A stretch of 55,545 bases of DNA from Oscillatoria sp. SIO1A7. Lineage in GTDB: Bacteria; Cyanobacteriota; Cyanobacteriia; Cyanobacteriales; Laspinemataceae. The translations under genes and the position numbers were made by a program. The notes beneath the pieces were generated by a model. The model saw nothing but the letters and a program-made list of their open reading frames with translations. It did not search any database and had not been told where the DNA came from. Location: positions 7,340-62,884 of the forward strand of contig JAAHFN010000012.1 of NCBI GenBank assembly GCA_010672965.1, given 5' to 3'. Shown here one piece after another: positions 44,541-54,238 of this stretch. How positions within the stretch are numbered: the stretch's first letter is position 1; each line of letters opens with the position of its first letter.

Positions 44541-45014
44541 CGCGCCTTCTCGTTTTGTTTTCTATCGTTATTATAGCACTACCTTATTTTTTGCAGCTTC
44601 TCTGGAAAATTTGGTTGCCATTTATACGAGTTGTTTTTTTTGTTATTAAATGCTAACTTAGACTGGCTATAACCAATGCCTCGATAGGTTTTTGCTTTGG
44701 CTCGTCTGGACGCCAGCTCCAAACTTGGTCAGAGACTACCTTTGACTTTTGACTTATTACCTTGAGACTTGCGCGTATTGCTATATAAGGGGCGATCGCG
44801 CAGAAAAGCCAAAAAGCCAAAAAGCCCACGGGTTGCTTTGACCCGTGGGTGGGGAGGGTGGGGAGTGTGGGGAGGGTGGGGAGGGTGGGGAGTAACGGAA
44901 CGGGTCTCGTTCCAGATTCGCTGCATCTTTCTTGGGTTCTATGAACAATCCGCATCCCCCCACACCTCCCACCCTCCCCACACTCCGGACTTTTTAGATT
45001 TATGAGCGCAAACC
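44541..45014. other. Spacer with hairpin and GGGGAGGGTGG tract
   Basis: 44827-44850 is a CCCACGGGT/ACCCGTGGG hairpin (terminator-like, without a T run on the plus strand). 44850-44895 is a GGGGAGGGTG tract with quadruplex potential. 44955-44990 holds CCACCCTCCCC repeats. No gene supported. Confidence 0.6.
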
Positions 45015-45524
45015 CTATTTATTTTTTTGTAGAACGGTATTCCATTCTTGGATGCGATCGGCGAGTTCCGAGAATAAAGCTTCAGTAGAATCGTGGATCT
45101 CGATGCTTTTAATTTTGTTGCCCTGAGCGATCGCATTGACCACATCCTGGCCTTTGGTCACTTCCCCGAAAACGCTGTGTCTTTGGTCTAGATGCGGCTG
45201 TGGGCCGTGAGTAATGAAGAATTGGCTGCCGTTGGTCTTAGGGCCAGCGTTGGCCATAGAGAAAATGCCAGCTTTGTCATGTTTGAGGTCTGGCGTAAAT
45301 TCATCTTCAAAGCGATATCCTGGCCCTCCTCGTCCGGTGCCGGTTGGGTCGCCCCCCTGGATCATAAAATCGGCTATGACGCGGTGGAAGGTGATGCCAT
45401 CATAGAAATTCTGACTGGCCAAGTTAAGAAAGTTGGCCGCAGTCACGGGAACTTTACTGGCAAAAATAGTTGCCTCGATGTCTCCCGTCTCGGTCTTTAG
45501 CGTGATGCGGATATCGTCGCTCAT
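45015..45524 (-). CDS. Cytosolic cyclophilin-type peptidyl-prolyl isomerase
   Basis: 169 residues from ATG at 45524 ([20 protein letters not shown]). Cyclophilin hallmarks: [15 protein letters not shown] with the catalytic Arg, [24 protein letters not shown], and [15 protein letters not shown]. The cyclosporin-contact Trp is His here, as in many bacterial forms. No signal peptide, so cytosolic protein folding. An upstream in-frame extension of 30 codons is possible but carries no Shine-Dalgarno. Confidence 0.94.
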   Translation of the reverse strand: MSDDIRITLKTETGDIEATIFASKVPVTAANFLNLASQNFYDGITFHRVIADFMIQGGDPTGTGRGGPGYRFEDEFTPDLKHDKAGIFSMANAGPKTNGSQFFITHGPQPHLDQRHSVFGEVTKGQDVVNAIAQGNKIKSIEIHDSTEALFSELADRIQEWNTVLQKNK

Positions 45525-45639
45525 CTTTATATATTTAGCGTTCGGCTGGGCTCTATCTATTAAACTCGTGTCTTTGCCTATTGTCAAGAAATGAGGATAG
45601 GACCCAATACCCATGACAAAATCGATCGTTCATAATATA

Positions 45640-46255
45640 GCAGTCAGCTCTGAGCAGTCAGCTCTGAGCAGTCAGCACAAGCATTGCCGGCATATAGCTT
45701 TGGCAAACAATGAGATTGCCTCAGCAGTAAGCTGTGAGCAAGCATTGCCGGCATATAGCTTTGGCAAACAATGAGATTGCCTCTGAGCAGTCAGCTCTGA
45801 GCAGTCAGCACAAGCATTGCCGGCATATAGCTTTGGCAAACAATGAGATTGCCTCAGCAGTAAGCTGTGAGCAAGCATTGCCGGCATATAGCTTTGGCAA
45901 ACAATGAGATTGCCTCTGAGCAGTCAGCTCTGAGCAGTCAGCACAAGCATTGCCGGCATATAGCTTTGGCAAAACAATGAGATTGCCTCAGCAGTCAGCT
46001 GTGAGCAAGCATTGCCGGCATATAGCTTTGGCAAACAATGAGATTGCTTCTCAGCAGTCAGCTCTGAGCAGTCAGCACAAGCATTGCCGGCATATAGCTT
46101 TGGCAAACAATGAGATTGCCCTAACCTGGGCCTGCGTAGTGCTATATATCACTACGCACTCAGGGAACGGACAATTTCGCGCTCTCGCTCCTTTGCTAGT
46201 AACGGCAAGGCTTGTGCTAAAAGCTGACTGCTGATAGCTGACTGCTGAGTGCTAT
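45640..46255. repeat. Higher-order tandem repeat, 133-bp units of alternating 61 and 72 bp
   Basis: The core GCATTGCCGGCATATAGCTT starts at 45681, 45742, 45814, 45875, 45947, 46009 and 46081, i.e. steps of 61, 72, 61, 72, 62, 72. Between cores lie CAGTCAGCTCTGAGCAGTC or GCAGTAAGCTGTGAGC. The array is flanked by ATATAGCAGTCAGC and CTGACTGCTGAGTGCTATAA, forming an outer inverted pair. Very high identity between units. Confidence 0.92.
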
Positions 46256-46297
46256 AAGACAAAAGTCGTTTTTGCAGATTTTTATCCAAGGTTGATA

Positions 46298-47068
46298 ATG
46301 GGTTGGAATATTTCTCGCTTATTGCTAGCAGTTTTTTGTCTGAGTCTGTCTATAGAGATCGCCGCTTCCGGGGAAGCAAAGGGATCCGAGCCGAATAGTA
46401 GAGCAGAAATGGCCATGCTGTTCGAGCCACCTCCGGAGGACGCGACCCCCCGAGGAACGGCGGGGGGAGCTTCCCGAGGAACCTGTCTCCAAGGTCTCCA
46501 AGCGGGGTATAGGGAAGCTCCTGGTTTAGAGGTCACTGCCCTAATGCCAGAAAGCAGGCAGGGGCTAACCTTGGCAGAGCGTCCCACTTTCTTTGTAGCG
46601 GTTGCCGGCAATGCGATCGCCGCCGAGCTTAGTCTCTGGGATGAAGAATACAATGGCATTTACCAAACCGACTTATCCTTCAATGACGGTCCCGGAATTG
46701 TCAGCATCGTTCTGCCTCCAGATGCCCCAGGGCTAGAGCAAGGCAAATCTTATAAGTGGTCTTTGGCGGTTATTTGCGATACCAATAACCGCAACCGAGA
46801 TGCGGTGGTAGAAGGATGGATACAGCGAAGCGAGCCCAATGCCAACCTCTTGGCTAGCCTAGAAAAGGCCAAAACTCAACTAGAGAAAGCGGCTCTTTAT
46901 GCCGAAAATGGGTTTTGGTACGACACCGTGAGCGCTCTAGCAGAAGTAAGACGCCAGAAGCCCGACGACCCTAACTTAGCAGTGGAATGGAAGGAACTGT
47001 TGATATCCGTCGGACTTGAAAGAATTGTCAATAAACCTTTGATCGATTGCTGCCCGGTAGAAAATTGA
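46298..47068 (+). CDS. DUF928 family exported protein
   Basis: 256 residues from ATG at 46298 with AAGG upstream. The signal peptide ends around residue 25-30. DUF928 hallmarks: the PRGTAGGASRG run, a Cys, then VTALMPES...GLTLAERPTFFVAV, LPPDAPGLEQGKSYKWSLAVICD and a C-terminal helical half (LEKAALYAENGFWYDTVSALAE). Function of the family is unknown. In cyanobacteria it is often found near CHASE2 or CHAT proteins, and here a CHASE2 cyclase follows. Its final codons are duplicated downstream (47223). Confidence 0.88.
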   Translation: MGWNISRLLLAVFCLSLSIEIAASGEAKGSEPNSRAEMAMLFEPPPEDATPRGTAGGASRGTCLQGLQAGYREAPGLEVTALMPESRQGLTLAERPTFFVAVAGNAIAAELSLWDEEYNGIYQTDLSFNDGPGIVSIVLPPDAPGLEQGKSYKWSLAVICDTNNRNRDAVVEGWIQRSEPNANLLASLEKAKTQLEKAALYAENGFWYDTVSALAEVRRQKPDDPNLAVEWKELLISVGLERIVNKPLIDCCPVEN

Positions 47069-47415
47069 TAAAAATATACTGGTAAGTTAGGGTGTGGGGT
47101 GTAGGGTGTAGGGTTTAGGGTTTAGGGAAAGAGAGGGAGCATTTCAAAGAAAGTACGCTGCCGCCTGACGCCTATAGGCGAAGCCCCGCCTCCCAGGCGG
47201 CTGGCGCGGCTACACAAAACAAATTGCTGCCCGGTAGAAAATTGATAAAAATATACTGGTAAGTTAGGGTGTGGGGTGTAGGGTGTAGGGTTTAGGCTTT
47301 AGGGAAAGAGAGGGAGCATTTCAAAGAAAGTACGCTGCCGCCTGACGCCTATAGGCGCGGCTACACAAAACAAGCGCCCAAGAGGGCAAATCGATTGCAA
47401 AAGTGAAATGCTCTC
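47046..47415. repeat. 177-bp tandem duplication covering the DUF928 3' end and a MITE
   Basis: Copy 1 starts at 47046 (ATTGCTGCCCGGTAGAAAAT) within the DUF928 stop region; copy 2 starts at 47223. The copies match through GTACGCTGCCGCCTGACGCC (47152 and 47329). Copy 1 has a 3'-truncated MITE with a longer GGCGAAGCCCCGCC centre; copy 2 has a complete short MITE. Confidence 0.85.
47312..47415. mobile_element. MITE copy 2, TSD GAAAGAGA
   Basis: TIRs GGGAGCATTTCA and TGAAATGCTCTC (one mismatch). The 8-bp flanks GAAAGAGA at 47304-47311 and 47416-47423 are identical. Length 104 bp. Confidence 0.88.
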
Positions 47416-47536
47416 GAAAGAGAGGGAACTGTGGGAAAGGGTGGGAACTGTGGGAAAAACTAAGCAAAATTTTCTCTTGTCTCTGCCCCTATCTCCGGTC
47501 TCCCCAACCTCCACCATTTTTCTTCTCCTGCTGTTG

Positions 47537-49438
47537 ATGCGATCGAAAATAAGACAGCTTTTTTGCGAATGGCGCGGGGTATCTATTGCCGCTTCTAGTA
47601 TAGCGGGATTTACTATTGCCTTGCGCTGTTTGGGCTATTTGCAGTTGTTCGAGTGGGCAGCACTAGATTGCTTTTTTCTCTGGCGGCCCGTAGAAAGTCA
47701 CGATCCGCGTATTGCGATCGTGACTATTGACGAATCGGACATTCATTATGTAGGTCAATGGCCGATTCCCGATCTCATCCTAGCTCAGTTGCTCCAGAAG
47801 CTCAACTCCTTTTCCCCGAGAGCAATTGGCCTGGATATCTATCGAGATTTGCCAGTGGAGCCCGGCCATGAAGAATTGGTCGATGTTTTTGAGTCAGTAG
47901 AAAAAACTATAGGCGTCGAGAAGGTCGTAGGCGATGCCTATGGTTCTGCCGTGGGCGCGCCGCCAAAACTAAAAGAACTCGGCCGAATTGCGGCAGCAGA
48001 TCTTGTCTTGGATGGCGATGGTAAAGTGCGCCGAGCCTTGCTGTCTCTGCATAATAAAGATGGCGAAACTGTCTTGGGTTTGGGCACGAGCTTGGCTTGG
48101 AGGTACCTGGAAGCCGAAGGGATTGGCTATGAGATGACCGAAGACTATTCAGTTAAGCTGGGTCGGGCTCTATTCGTCCGCTTTACGGGAAATGATGGGG
48201 GCTATGTTGGTGCCGATACTGGAGGCTATCAGATTTTATTGAATTATCGCGGCTCTCTGGAGAACTTTGAGACGATATCGATGCAGGATGTGTTGGAGGG
48301 AAGAGTATCGCCAGAGTCGATTCGCGATCGCATTGTTTTAATTGGCGCTACTGCCCAAAGTCTTAACGATTTATTTTATACCCCTTACAGCACCACTCGC
48401 CTCGGCATTCCCAAGCGCACTCCCGGGGTCGCGGTTCATGCCAATATTGCCAGCCAAATTTTGAATGCGGCGCTCCTCGGACGCCCGTTGCTCGATACTT
48501 GGAGCGATCCGCTAGAGTGGCTCTGGATTATAGTTTGGTCTTGGGTTGGCGCTATCTTGGCCTGGACTTGGCGAGCGACCAGAGCTACTATTTTTGCGTG
48601 GCTGGCAGGACTATTTCTGGCGATCGCGATGGCTTATATTGCTTTTCTCTACGGTTGGTGGATACCAGCGGTGCCCCCTGCGATCGCTTTGAGTGGCTCT
48701 GCTAGCGCTATTACTGCTTATATTGCCAATCGGGAGCGGGCAGATCGGCAAATGGTGATGAATTTGTTCGGCCGCCATGTCACTCCTAAAATTGCCGATA
48801 CTATTTGGCGCGATCGCCATGAATTGCTCTCAAAAGGAAAAATTGTCGGACGCTCTCTAACGGCAACAGTTTTATTTACTGACTTAAAAGGTTTTAGCGC
48901 GATCGCCGAGCAACTGGAACCCGCCGCCCTGATGACCTGGCTCAATGAATATATGAATGCAATGGTCGAGCTGATTCTCGACCATAATGGCGTAGTTGAT
49001 AAATTTATTGGCGATGCGGTTATGGCCGTATTTGGCGTTCCTATCCCCAGCAATACTTCAGAAGAAATTGCCGGAGAAGCGATCGCAGCAGTTAGTTGTG
49101 CCGTGGCGATGGGCAAAAAACTAACAGCTCTCAATCGAAAATGGCGGATGCAGGGCTGTCCTCTTGTCGCCATGCGCGTTGGCATTTCTACCGGAACTGT
49201 GGTGGCTGGCAGTCTCGGCAGCAGCAGGCGGATGGATTACACTATTATCGGGGATACTGTTAATATTGCTGCCCGCTTGGAAAGTTACAACAAGTCTATC
49301 GATGGCGGCGTTTGTCGGATTTTAATCTCGGAACTAACTTATCAATATATTCGGGACAAATTTACAACTCAATGTATCGGCGCTGTTATCCTCAAAGGAC
49401 GGCAGCAAGCAGAAAGAATTTATCAAGTTTTGTTTTGA
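47537..49438 (+). CDS. CHASE2 sensor adenylate cyclase
   Basis: 633 residues from ATG at 47537; the frame is open 43 codons upstream through MITE and repeat sequence, so this start is preferred although no clear Shine-Dalgarno is seen. An N-terminal membrane helix, an extracytoplasmic CHASE2 sensor (about 40-320, PRIAIVTIDESDI near the start), three helices (LEWLWIIVWSWVGAIL; FAWLAGLFLAIAMAYIAFLY; PPAIALSGSASAITAY), then a class III cyclase: metal Asp in LFTDLKGFS (about 448) and GDAVMAVFG (about 491), Lys in VDKFIGD and IIGDTVNIAARLE. The Lys plus Thr pattern fits ATP as substrate, giving cAMP. Confidence 0.92.
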   Translation: MRSKIRQLFCEWRGVSIAASSIAGFTIALRCLGYLQLFEWAALDCFFLWRPVESHDPRIAIVTIDESDIHYVGQWPIPDLILAQLLQKLNSFSPRAIGLDIYRDLPVEPGHEELVDVFESVEKTIGVEKVVGDAYGSAVGAPPKLKELGRIAAADLVLDGDGKVRRALLSLHNKDGETVLGLGTSLAWRYLEAEGIGYEMTEDYSVKLGRALFVRFTGNDGGYVGADTGGYQILLNYRGSLENFETISMQDVLEGRVSPESIRDRIVLIGATAQSLNDLFYTPYSTTRLGIPKRTPGVAVHANIASQILNAALLGRPLLDTWSDPLEWLWIIVWSWVGAILAWTWRATRATIFAWLAGLFLAIAMAYIAFLYGWWIPAVPPAIALSGSASAITAYIANRERADRQMVMNLFGRHVTPKIADTIWRDRHELLSKGKIVGRSLTATVLFTDLKGFSAIAEQLEPAALMTWLNEYMNAMVELILDHNGVVDKFIGDAVMAVFGVPIPSNTSEEIAGEAIAAVSCAVAMGKKLTALNRKWRMQGCPLVAMRVGISTGTVVAGSLGSSRRMDYTIIGDTVNIAARLESYNKSIDGGVCRILISELTYQYIRDKFTTQCIGAVILKGRQQAERIYQVLF

Positions 49439-50027
49439 TTTTTTTCCGTACTGCGATCGAGGAGTCGCCGTTTGGAGTCACCGTTCGGGCGCTCGCGGAG
49501 TCGAAGCCGTTAATACCCTTGCGTCCTCACCGTTCGGGCGCTCGCTTGTCGCATTTGCCTAATAACTTCTTATGGGGGCGGGTCGAGGGGCTTGCCCCCA
49601 CGGCGATCGCCTACTTTGGCAGCATGTTCCTCTATTTTTTGTAGCGTTTCGCGCCAGTCAGTCTTGCGCTGTAGCCTTTCTTCCAGCAGGGCGCGTTCCT
49701 CTGGAGGAAGAGAGAGTTAGGGTGTAGGGTGTAGGGCGTAGGGTGTAAGGAAAAAGAGAGGAAGGGTGGGAAGTGTGGGGGGAGCATTTCAATGAAAGCA
49801 CGTTGCCCCCTGACGCCTATAGGCGTAAGCCCCGCCCTCCCAGGCGGCTGGCGCGGCTACACAAACTCTCGCCCAACGGGGCTGCCCTGTTTCAAAAGTG
49901 AAATGCTCCCAGTGTGGGAAGAACCAAAGCATAAATTTTCTCTCCCCTCTCCCCACTCTCCCCACTCTCCCCACTCTCCCCCTTCTCTCTCCCTACACCC
50001 TACACCCTAGTTTTGAATTCTACTGTT
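49439..50027. other. Spacer with CCGTTCGGGCGCTCGC repeats and a MITE
   Basis: Two GTCACCGTTCGGGCGCTCGC-like copies (49477 and 49528), then GGTGTAGGGTGTAGG heptamers, the MITE at 49780-49910 and CTCCCCACTCTCCCCACTC repeats. No gene. Confidence 0.65.
49780..49910. mobile_element. MITE copy 3, TSD AGTGTGGG
   Basis: Perfect 12-bp TIRs GGGAGCATTTCA/TGAAATGCTCCC. The 8-bp flanks AGTGTGGG at 49772-49779 and 49911-49918 are identical. Length 131 bp; the centre is the long form also seen in the truncated copy at 47135. Confidence 0.9.
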
Positions 50028-51467
50028 ATGGACTGCAACAACATTAATAGCCCTAGGGAAATTCTCAATGCCTTCCGAGCCTGCGACAATAATCCCGCCC
50101 GAGAGATGGCATTATTTCGATGCTTGGCAACCCGCCCGGTGCCGCCGGTCGCTGCATTGGTGGAGTTAACCAGAAAAATCCGCTTGGAAGTAGCCTTGGC
50201 CCTTAGCATTCAGGCATTGGGTCAGATTGCTCATCCCCAGATTAAAACAAAACTCAATAAAAGCATTCAATTGCTACAACTGCTAGCTCGGGAGGCAGAA
50301 CAGGGCGAGAGCGATTTAATTCGCTGGTCGGCGGCGACGGCAATTGACGACATTGGCTTTGACTTTTTCTCGGTGGCGCAGCATCTCTCGGAAGACCCGA
50401 AAAACATCGCTAGGAATATAGAAAACTCCCTCCACGATCGAGGCGATCGCTTCTGGAATTATGGACCGCTAGAAAAGCAGAAAGAGCAAGCGTCTCAGTG
50501 GCGAGAAGTTGGCACACTCAGCGGCCATAAAGGTGCCGTTTCTTGTCTCGCCATTAGCCCCGACGGGCAGATTATTTGCAGTGCTAGCGGCGAGAAAACT
50601 ATTACTCTTTGGCAGACCGCAGATGGATCGGAGCAAATCTTGGCGGGGCATTCGGAAGCAGTTTCTGCCCTGGTTATAGCAACCCTTACCCAAGACAGTT
50701 CGTTACCAGAAAACTCTGAAGAACTGGCATCATCCGTAGAAGATGCTATGCCCAGAGCCCAGGCAACGCCAACGGCAACGCCAATTTTAATTAGCGGCAG
50801 CAGCGATAAGACTATAAAACTCTGGAATCTGAATAATGGAGAAGTTATTCGCACCCTTGCCGGACATTCTGGTAGCGTGATTTCTCTAGCGATCGCCCCG
50901 GACGGACAGACTTTGTTTAGCGGCAGTATCGACGAAACTATTAAACTTTGGAATCTCAATAACGGAGAAATTATTAATACTTTTACAGGGCATCAGGGTG
51001 CCGTTGGTTCCCTCGCCGTCAGTCCCGACGGCAAAACTTTATTTAGCGGTAGCTGGGACGAGACTATTAAACTATGGAATCTGAGTACGGGGCAAGTCGA
51101 GCGGGTGATGGAGGGACATTCCGGCGCTGTGAATTCTCTGGCGATAGACCCCGACGGCCAGACTTTATTTAGCGACAGCATAGATGATTCGATTAAGCTC
51201 TGGCAGATTAGCACTGGCAAAGAACTCAGCCCCCTTTCTGGAACTTCGACGCATATAAGCTCTCTGGCTATCAGCCCAAATGGCCAACTTCTTTTTGGGG
51301 CAAGTATCGACGAGACGATTAAAATTTGGCTGTCTCGCACTGGAGAATTAATATGCAGCCTGACCGGGCATTCGGATTTTGTACGCTCCCTGGCGATCGC
51401 CGCCGATAGCAAAACCTTAGTTAGCGGCAGCAACGATACCACTATTAAGATTTGGCAGTGCAATTGA
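50028..51467 (+). CDS. WD40 beta-propeller protein with N-terminal helical domain
   Basis: 479 residues from ATG at 50028 (MDCNNINSPREIL). An alpha-helical domain of about 150 residues (HEAT-like feel: ALALSIQALGQI, DLIRWSAATAIDDIGFDF) is followed by seven WD40 repeats (about 160-479, pattern GHSGxVxSLAISPDGQTLFSGSxDxTIKLW). Blade 2 carries a ~40-residue insertion (SSLPENSEELASSVEDAMPR). No signal or membrane helix. Probably a protein-interaction scaffold. It is unrelated to the kinase-like WD40 gene beyond the propeller. Confidence 0.9.
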   Translation: MDCNNINSPREILNAFRACDNNPAREMALFRCLATRPVPPVAALVELTRKIRLEVALALSIQALGQIAHPQIKTKLNKSIQLLQLLAREAEQGESDLIRWSAATAIDDIGFDFFSVAQHLSEDPKNIARNIENSLHDRGDRFWNYGPLEKQKEQASQWREVGTLSGHKGAVSCLAISPDGQIICSASGEKTITLWQTADGSEQILAGHSEAVSALVIATLTQDSSLPENSEELASSVEDAMPRAQATPTATPILISGSSDKTIKLWNLNNGEVIRTLAGHSGSVISLAIAPDGQTLFSGSIDETIKLWNLNNGEIINTFTGHQGAVGSLAVSPDGKTLFSGSWDETIKLWNLSTGQVERVMEGHSGAVNSLAIDPDGQTLFSDSIDDSIKLWQISTGKELSPLSGTSTHISSLAISPNGQLLFGASIDETIKIWLSRTGELICSLTGHSDFVRSLAIAADSKTLVSGSNDTTIKIWQCN

Positions 51468-51805
51468 TTTAGCAGTAGGGGTGTTGGCGGAGCCCCTACG
51501 AACGGCCGTATGCCCTCCTTGGGCAGGCGGAGCCAACGCCTCTAATCCTTTGGCAAATCTAAAATTCTGTGTAAATGTAGGTTGAGTTGAACAGAGTGAA
51601 ACAAGGGCGCAACAATTGGTATAGTTGGGTTACTCGCACGAGTTGGCTCCGCCAACACTCCGTTCAACCCAACCTACAACTTTAAGGCAGACAGTTTACT
51701 ACGATCGGCCGATCGCCCCTACGATCGGTTGTTCGCAAGGCCGACATCAAACACCGCTAAAAGCTGACTGCTGATTGCTGACTGCTGACCGCTATATATA
51801 AGAGT
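51468..51805. other. Spacer with dispersed repeats
   Basis: Contains AGTTGGCTCCGCCAAC-type inverted pieces, CGATCGGCCGATCGCCCCTA (51702-51721) and AGCTGACTGCTGATTGCTGA repeats (51760-51790). No gene or clear terminator. Confidence 0.5.
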
Positions 51806-52375
51806 TTATCTAATTTTTTTCAACTCTTTGTTAACTGCATCTAAGTCAAACGCCTCCGGGTCGAAACCGCCTCCCAACCATTCTAGGGTTTTGTGATATT
51901 CGACATCCTCGGGATTTTGGATAATTTCCAGCAACTCTCCATAGCCCCGCCAGCCGCCGCAGTCTTCTGGGGGACAAGCGCGATCGCCTCCCACGCAAAG
52001 CGGATAATGCACTCCTATCTCCCGCCGGAGAATATTTTCTACCAGCAGCTCGTGTTGCCAGCTTTCATCCAAATTATAATCATAGACAAAAGTATGCTGT
52101 ACTTCCGGAACCAGTTCGTCCAATCTAGCCCGTCTCTCTGCCTTCATCTCCAAGCCATACTCGGGGTGGTTCTCGCCATAAGAAATGCCGGCTATTTTAA
52201 ATTCGTGCAAATGAGAGTTTTGCCAACCCATCGTTATTTGCAAAATTCGGTGCATTTTATAAAGAGTAATATGGCTCGGCACCTCTATTCTTCTCCAGAT
52301 AGGCGGATGGCTACCTTTGAGAGTTACCTTAATTTGATATACAGAATCGTCGCCTGCACGTTTGGGGTGAGTCAT
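51806..52375 (-). CDS. Plasmid pRiA4b ORF-3 family protein
   Basis: 189 residues. Family hallmarks: YQIKVTLKGSHPPIWRRIEVPS at the N-terminus, FVYDYNLDESWQHELLVENI in the middle and CVGGDRACPPEDCGGWRGYGELLE at the C-terminus. The family is widespread on plasmids, chromosomes and IS1096-type elements with no proven function. There is no adjacent transposase, so it is not evidence for an intact transposon. It stands alone between repeat spacers, divergent from pdxA. Confidence 0.92.
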   Translation of the reverse strand: MTHPKRAGDDSVYQIKVTLKGSHPPIWRRIEVPSHITLYKMHRILQITMGWQNSHLHEFKIAGISYGENHPEYGLEMKAERRARLDELVPEVQHTFVYDYNLDESWQHELLVENILRREIGVHYPLCVGGDRACPPEDCGGWRGYGELLEIIQNPEDVEYHKTLEWLGGGFDPEAFDLDAVNKELKKIR

Positions 52376-53017
52376 AGCAATTTTCGCTCGATTGGAGATT
52401 TTCTATAAAAAACAAAAGGCCAAACAGCAAGGAGCGATCGCCCCGGACAATCGATCCAGCAAAAAGCGATCGCCTGGAAGTCTCAAAAGTCTTCCCCGTC
52501 TCCCTTGCTTTCCCTTCCCCTTACCTTCTTACCTCGGGGTATGTTTTTTTTGTAATTGCCCTTCTCGATCTTGTCGGTGGGTTCCCCAGCTTTCTGGGGC
52601 GAAGCATTCCAGTATAATACATTTCTGTGATAGCCCAGGGTTATCTCGGGAATGCTGTCGCCCCTACACCTTATTGCGAGGGTCTATCTGCCAAGACGTC
52701 AAATCTAAAAAACGAAAGCCCCTTACCTTCCTCGTCTTCCTCGTCCTCCCCCTTTTAAGAGGGAGAAGGGATCCATGTTAACCTTATACTTACCTTATAT
52801 TTACTTTATAAATGACCTCTTACTCTCCCGATTGTCTCATACTCTTGTTATAGCACTACGCACGCAAGGGGAGCGGATAATTCCAAAATCCAAAAGCTAT
52901 AACTAGCAGGACTTTGACGTTCTGCTCAAAGCAGAAGAGCTACGCCTGCGCGCCGTGGAGCTAAAAGCTAATTGCTGACTGCTATCTAGATATTTTTCCG
53001 TTTATTTGATTGACGCC
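52376..53017. other. Spacer with a core palindromic element and GCTGACT-type repeats
   Basis: 52535-52553 resembles the right half of the terminator-like cassette after tamB (CTCGGGGTATGTTTTTT). 52595-52666 is a GGGGCGA element, 52725-52755 holds CTTCCTCGTCTTCCTCGTCC, and 52850-52985 TATAGCACTACGCACGC and CTAATTGCTGACTGCTAT repeats. Frames here are repeat translations, not genes. Confidence 0.6.
52595..52666. repeat. GGGGCGAAGCATT...AATGCTGTCGCCCC palindromic element (core form, reverse)
   Basis: CTGGGGCGAAGCATTCC pairs with GGGAATGCTGTCGCCCC across about 40 bases. Same family as 15636 and 26961. Confidence 0.72.
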
Positions 53018-54154
53018 ATGCTAATTAATGATGCCCCTTTTGCAGTACCCGAGCTGAAAAAGAAGTTTCGCCCCCGTCTGGCGATCGCTATGGGAGACCC
53101 GGCTGGAATTGGGCCGGAGGTGGTCTTGAAAGCTTTAGCAGATCCCGAGATTGTCGAGAATTGCGAACTGGCGATAGTTGGCTCTCGGGCGCTCCTACAG
53201 CAAACCTATCGCCAATTGATGTCTGAAGTTGAGCTGAAAACTGCCGATAACGGCGAAGAAAAAAAACCAGCGATCGCCGCAGACCCAGAACAATTTGAGA
53301 TAATTGACTCGGGAGCGATCGAAGATATAACCCCTGGTAGAGGCGATCGCTACAGCGGTGCCGCTAGCTTTGCCTATTTGGAAGAGGCGATCGCCCGCAC
53401 TTTAGCCGGAGAATTTCAAGGAGTCGTCACAGCCCCAATCGCCAAATCCGCTTGGAAAGCAGCGGGGCATCACTATCCCGGTCAAACCGAACTCCTCGCC
53501 GAACGCGCTGGAGTCCGGCGCTTTGGGATGCTTTTTGCCGCCAAATCCCCTCACAGTACCTGGACGCTCCGCACTCTCTTAGCCACAACCCACATCCCCC
53601 TCCAGCAAGTACCCGACGCTCTCAGCCCCGATTTATTAACTGCCAAACTCGAACTTTTAGTCGAATGCTTGCAGGGAGACTTTGGCATCAATAATCCCCG
53701 CATTGCTATTTCCGGCATCAATCCTCATAGCGGAGAAGATGGCCAACTAGGCAGCGAGGAGCGGGATTGGTTAATTCCCTGGCTCGAACGACAGCGCCAA
53801 GAGCATCCGAATTTAGTCCTAGAAGGTCCCGTGCCGCCGGATACTCTCTGGGTCAAAGCCGGTCAAGCATGGTATGGAAAATTGCTGCAAGAAAAGCAAC
53901 AGCAACAAAACAACAATCCAGCAGATGCTTATTTAGCCATGTATCACGACCAAGGTTTAATTCCCGTCAAACTTATGGCATTCGATCGCGCCGTCAACGT
54001 TACCATTGGTTTGCCTTTTATCCGCACATCTCCCGACCACGGCACCGCCTTTGATATCGCCGGTCGCGGCATCGCCAGTCCTACCAGCATGAAAGCCGCC
54101 TTACACCTCGCCGCAGAGCTAGCCCGCCAGCGAACTAAAGTTTTGAGTTCTTAG
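53018..54154 (+). CDS. pdxA: 4-hydroxythreonine-4-phosphate dehydrogenase PdxA
   Basis: 378 residues from ATG at 53018 ([16 protein letters not shown]); a TTG 4 codons earlier is unlikely. The enzyme oxidises 4-hydroxythreonine-4-phosphate in pyridoxal-5'-phosphate synthesis (DXP-dependent route). Motifs: [36 protein letters not shown] (metal His), [15 protein letters not shown] (metal His) and [17 protein letters not shown] (metal His). It is slightly longer than enterobacterial PdxA because of an insertion near residue 75 (ADNGEEKKP). No operon partner. Confidence 0.96.
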   Translation: MLINDAPFAVPELKKKFRPRLAIAMGDPAGIGPEVVLKALADPEIVENCELAIVGSRALLQQTYRQLMSEVELKTADNGEEKKPAIAADPEQFEIIDSGAIEDITPGRGDRYSGAASFAYLEEAIARTLAGEFQGVVTAPIAKSAWKAAGHHYPGQTELLAERAGVRRFGMLFAAKSPHSTWTLRTLLATTHIPLQQVPDALSPDLLTAKLELLVECLQGDFGINNPRIAISGINPHSGEDGQLGSEERDWLIPWLERQRQEHPNLVLEGPVPPDTLWVKAGQAWYGKLLQEKQQQQNNNPADAYLAMYHDQGLIPVKLMAFDRAVNVTIGLPFIRTSPDHGTAFDIAGRGIASPTSMKAALHLAAELARQRTKVLSS

Positions 54155-54238
54155 CTAGAGAGTTCTTAGCTAGAGAGTTCTTAGCTTGAGAGTTTTGAGT
54201 TTTGATATCAAATCCGGTTAAACAGTTACAATATTTAT

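Noticed and set aside
45640-46255. CRISPR array at the 61/72-bp repeat
   Set aside because: Spacer sequences between the cores are themselves repeated, the units are tandem dimers, and no cas gene is near.
51806-52375. Remnant transposon because of the pRiA4b ORF-3/IS1096-linked family
   Set aside because: No transposase, TIR or target duplication around it; the family is common as a lone chromosomal gene.
52392-52781. A 129-residue frame before pdxA
   Set aside because: It runs through the palindromic GGGGCGA element and simple CTTCCTCGT repeats; no ribosome site or family resemblance.
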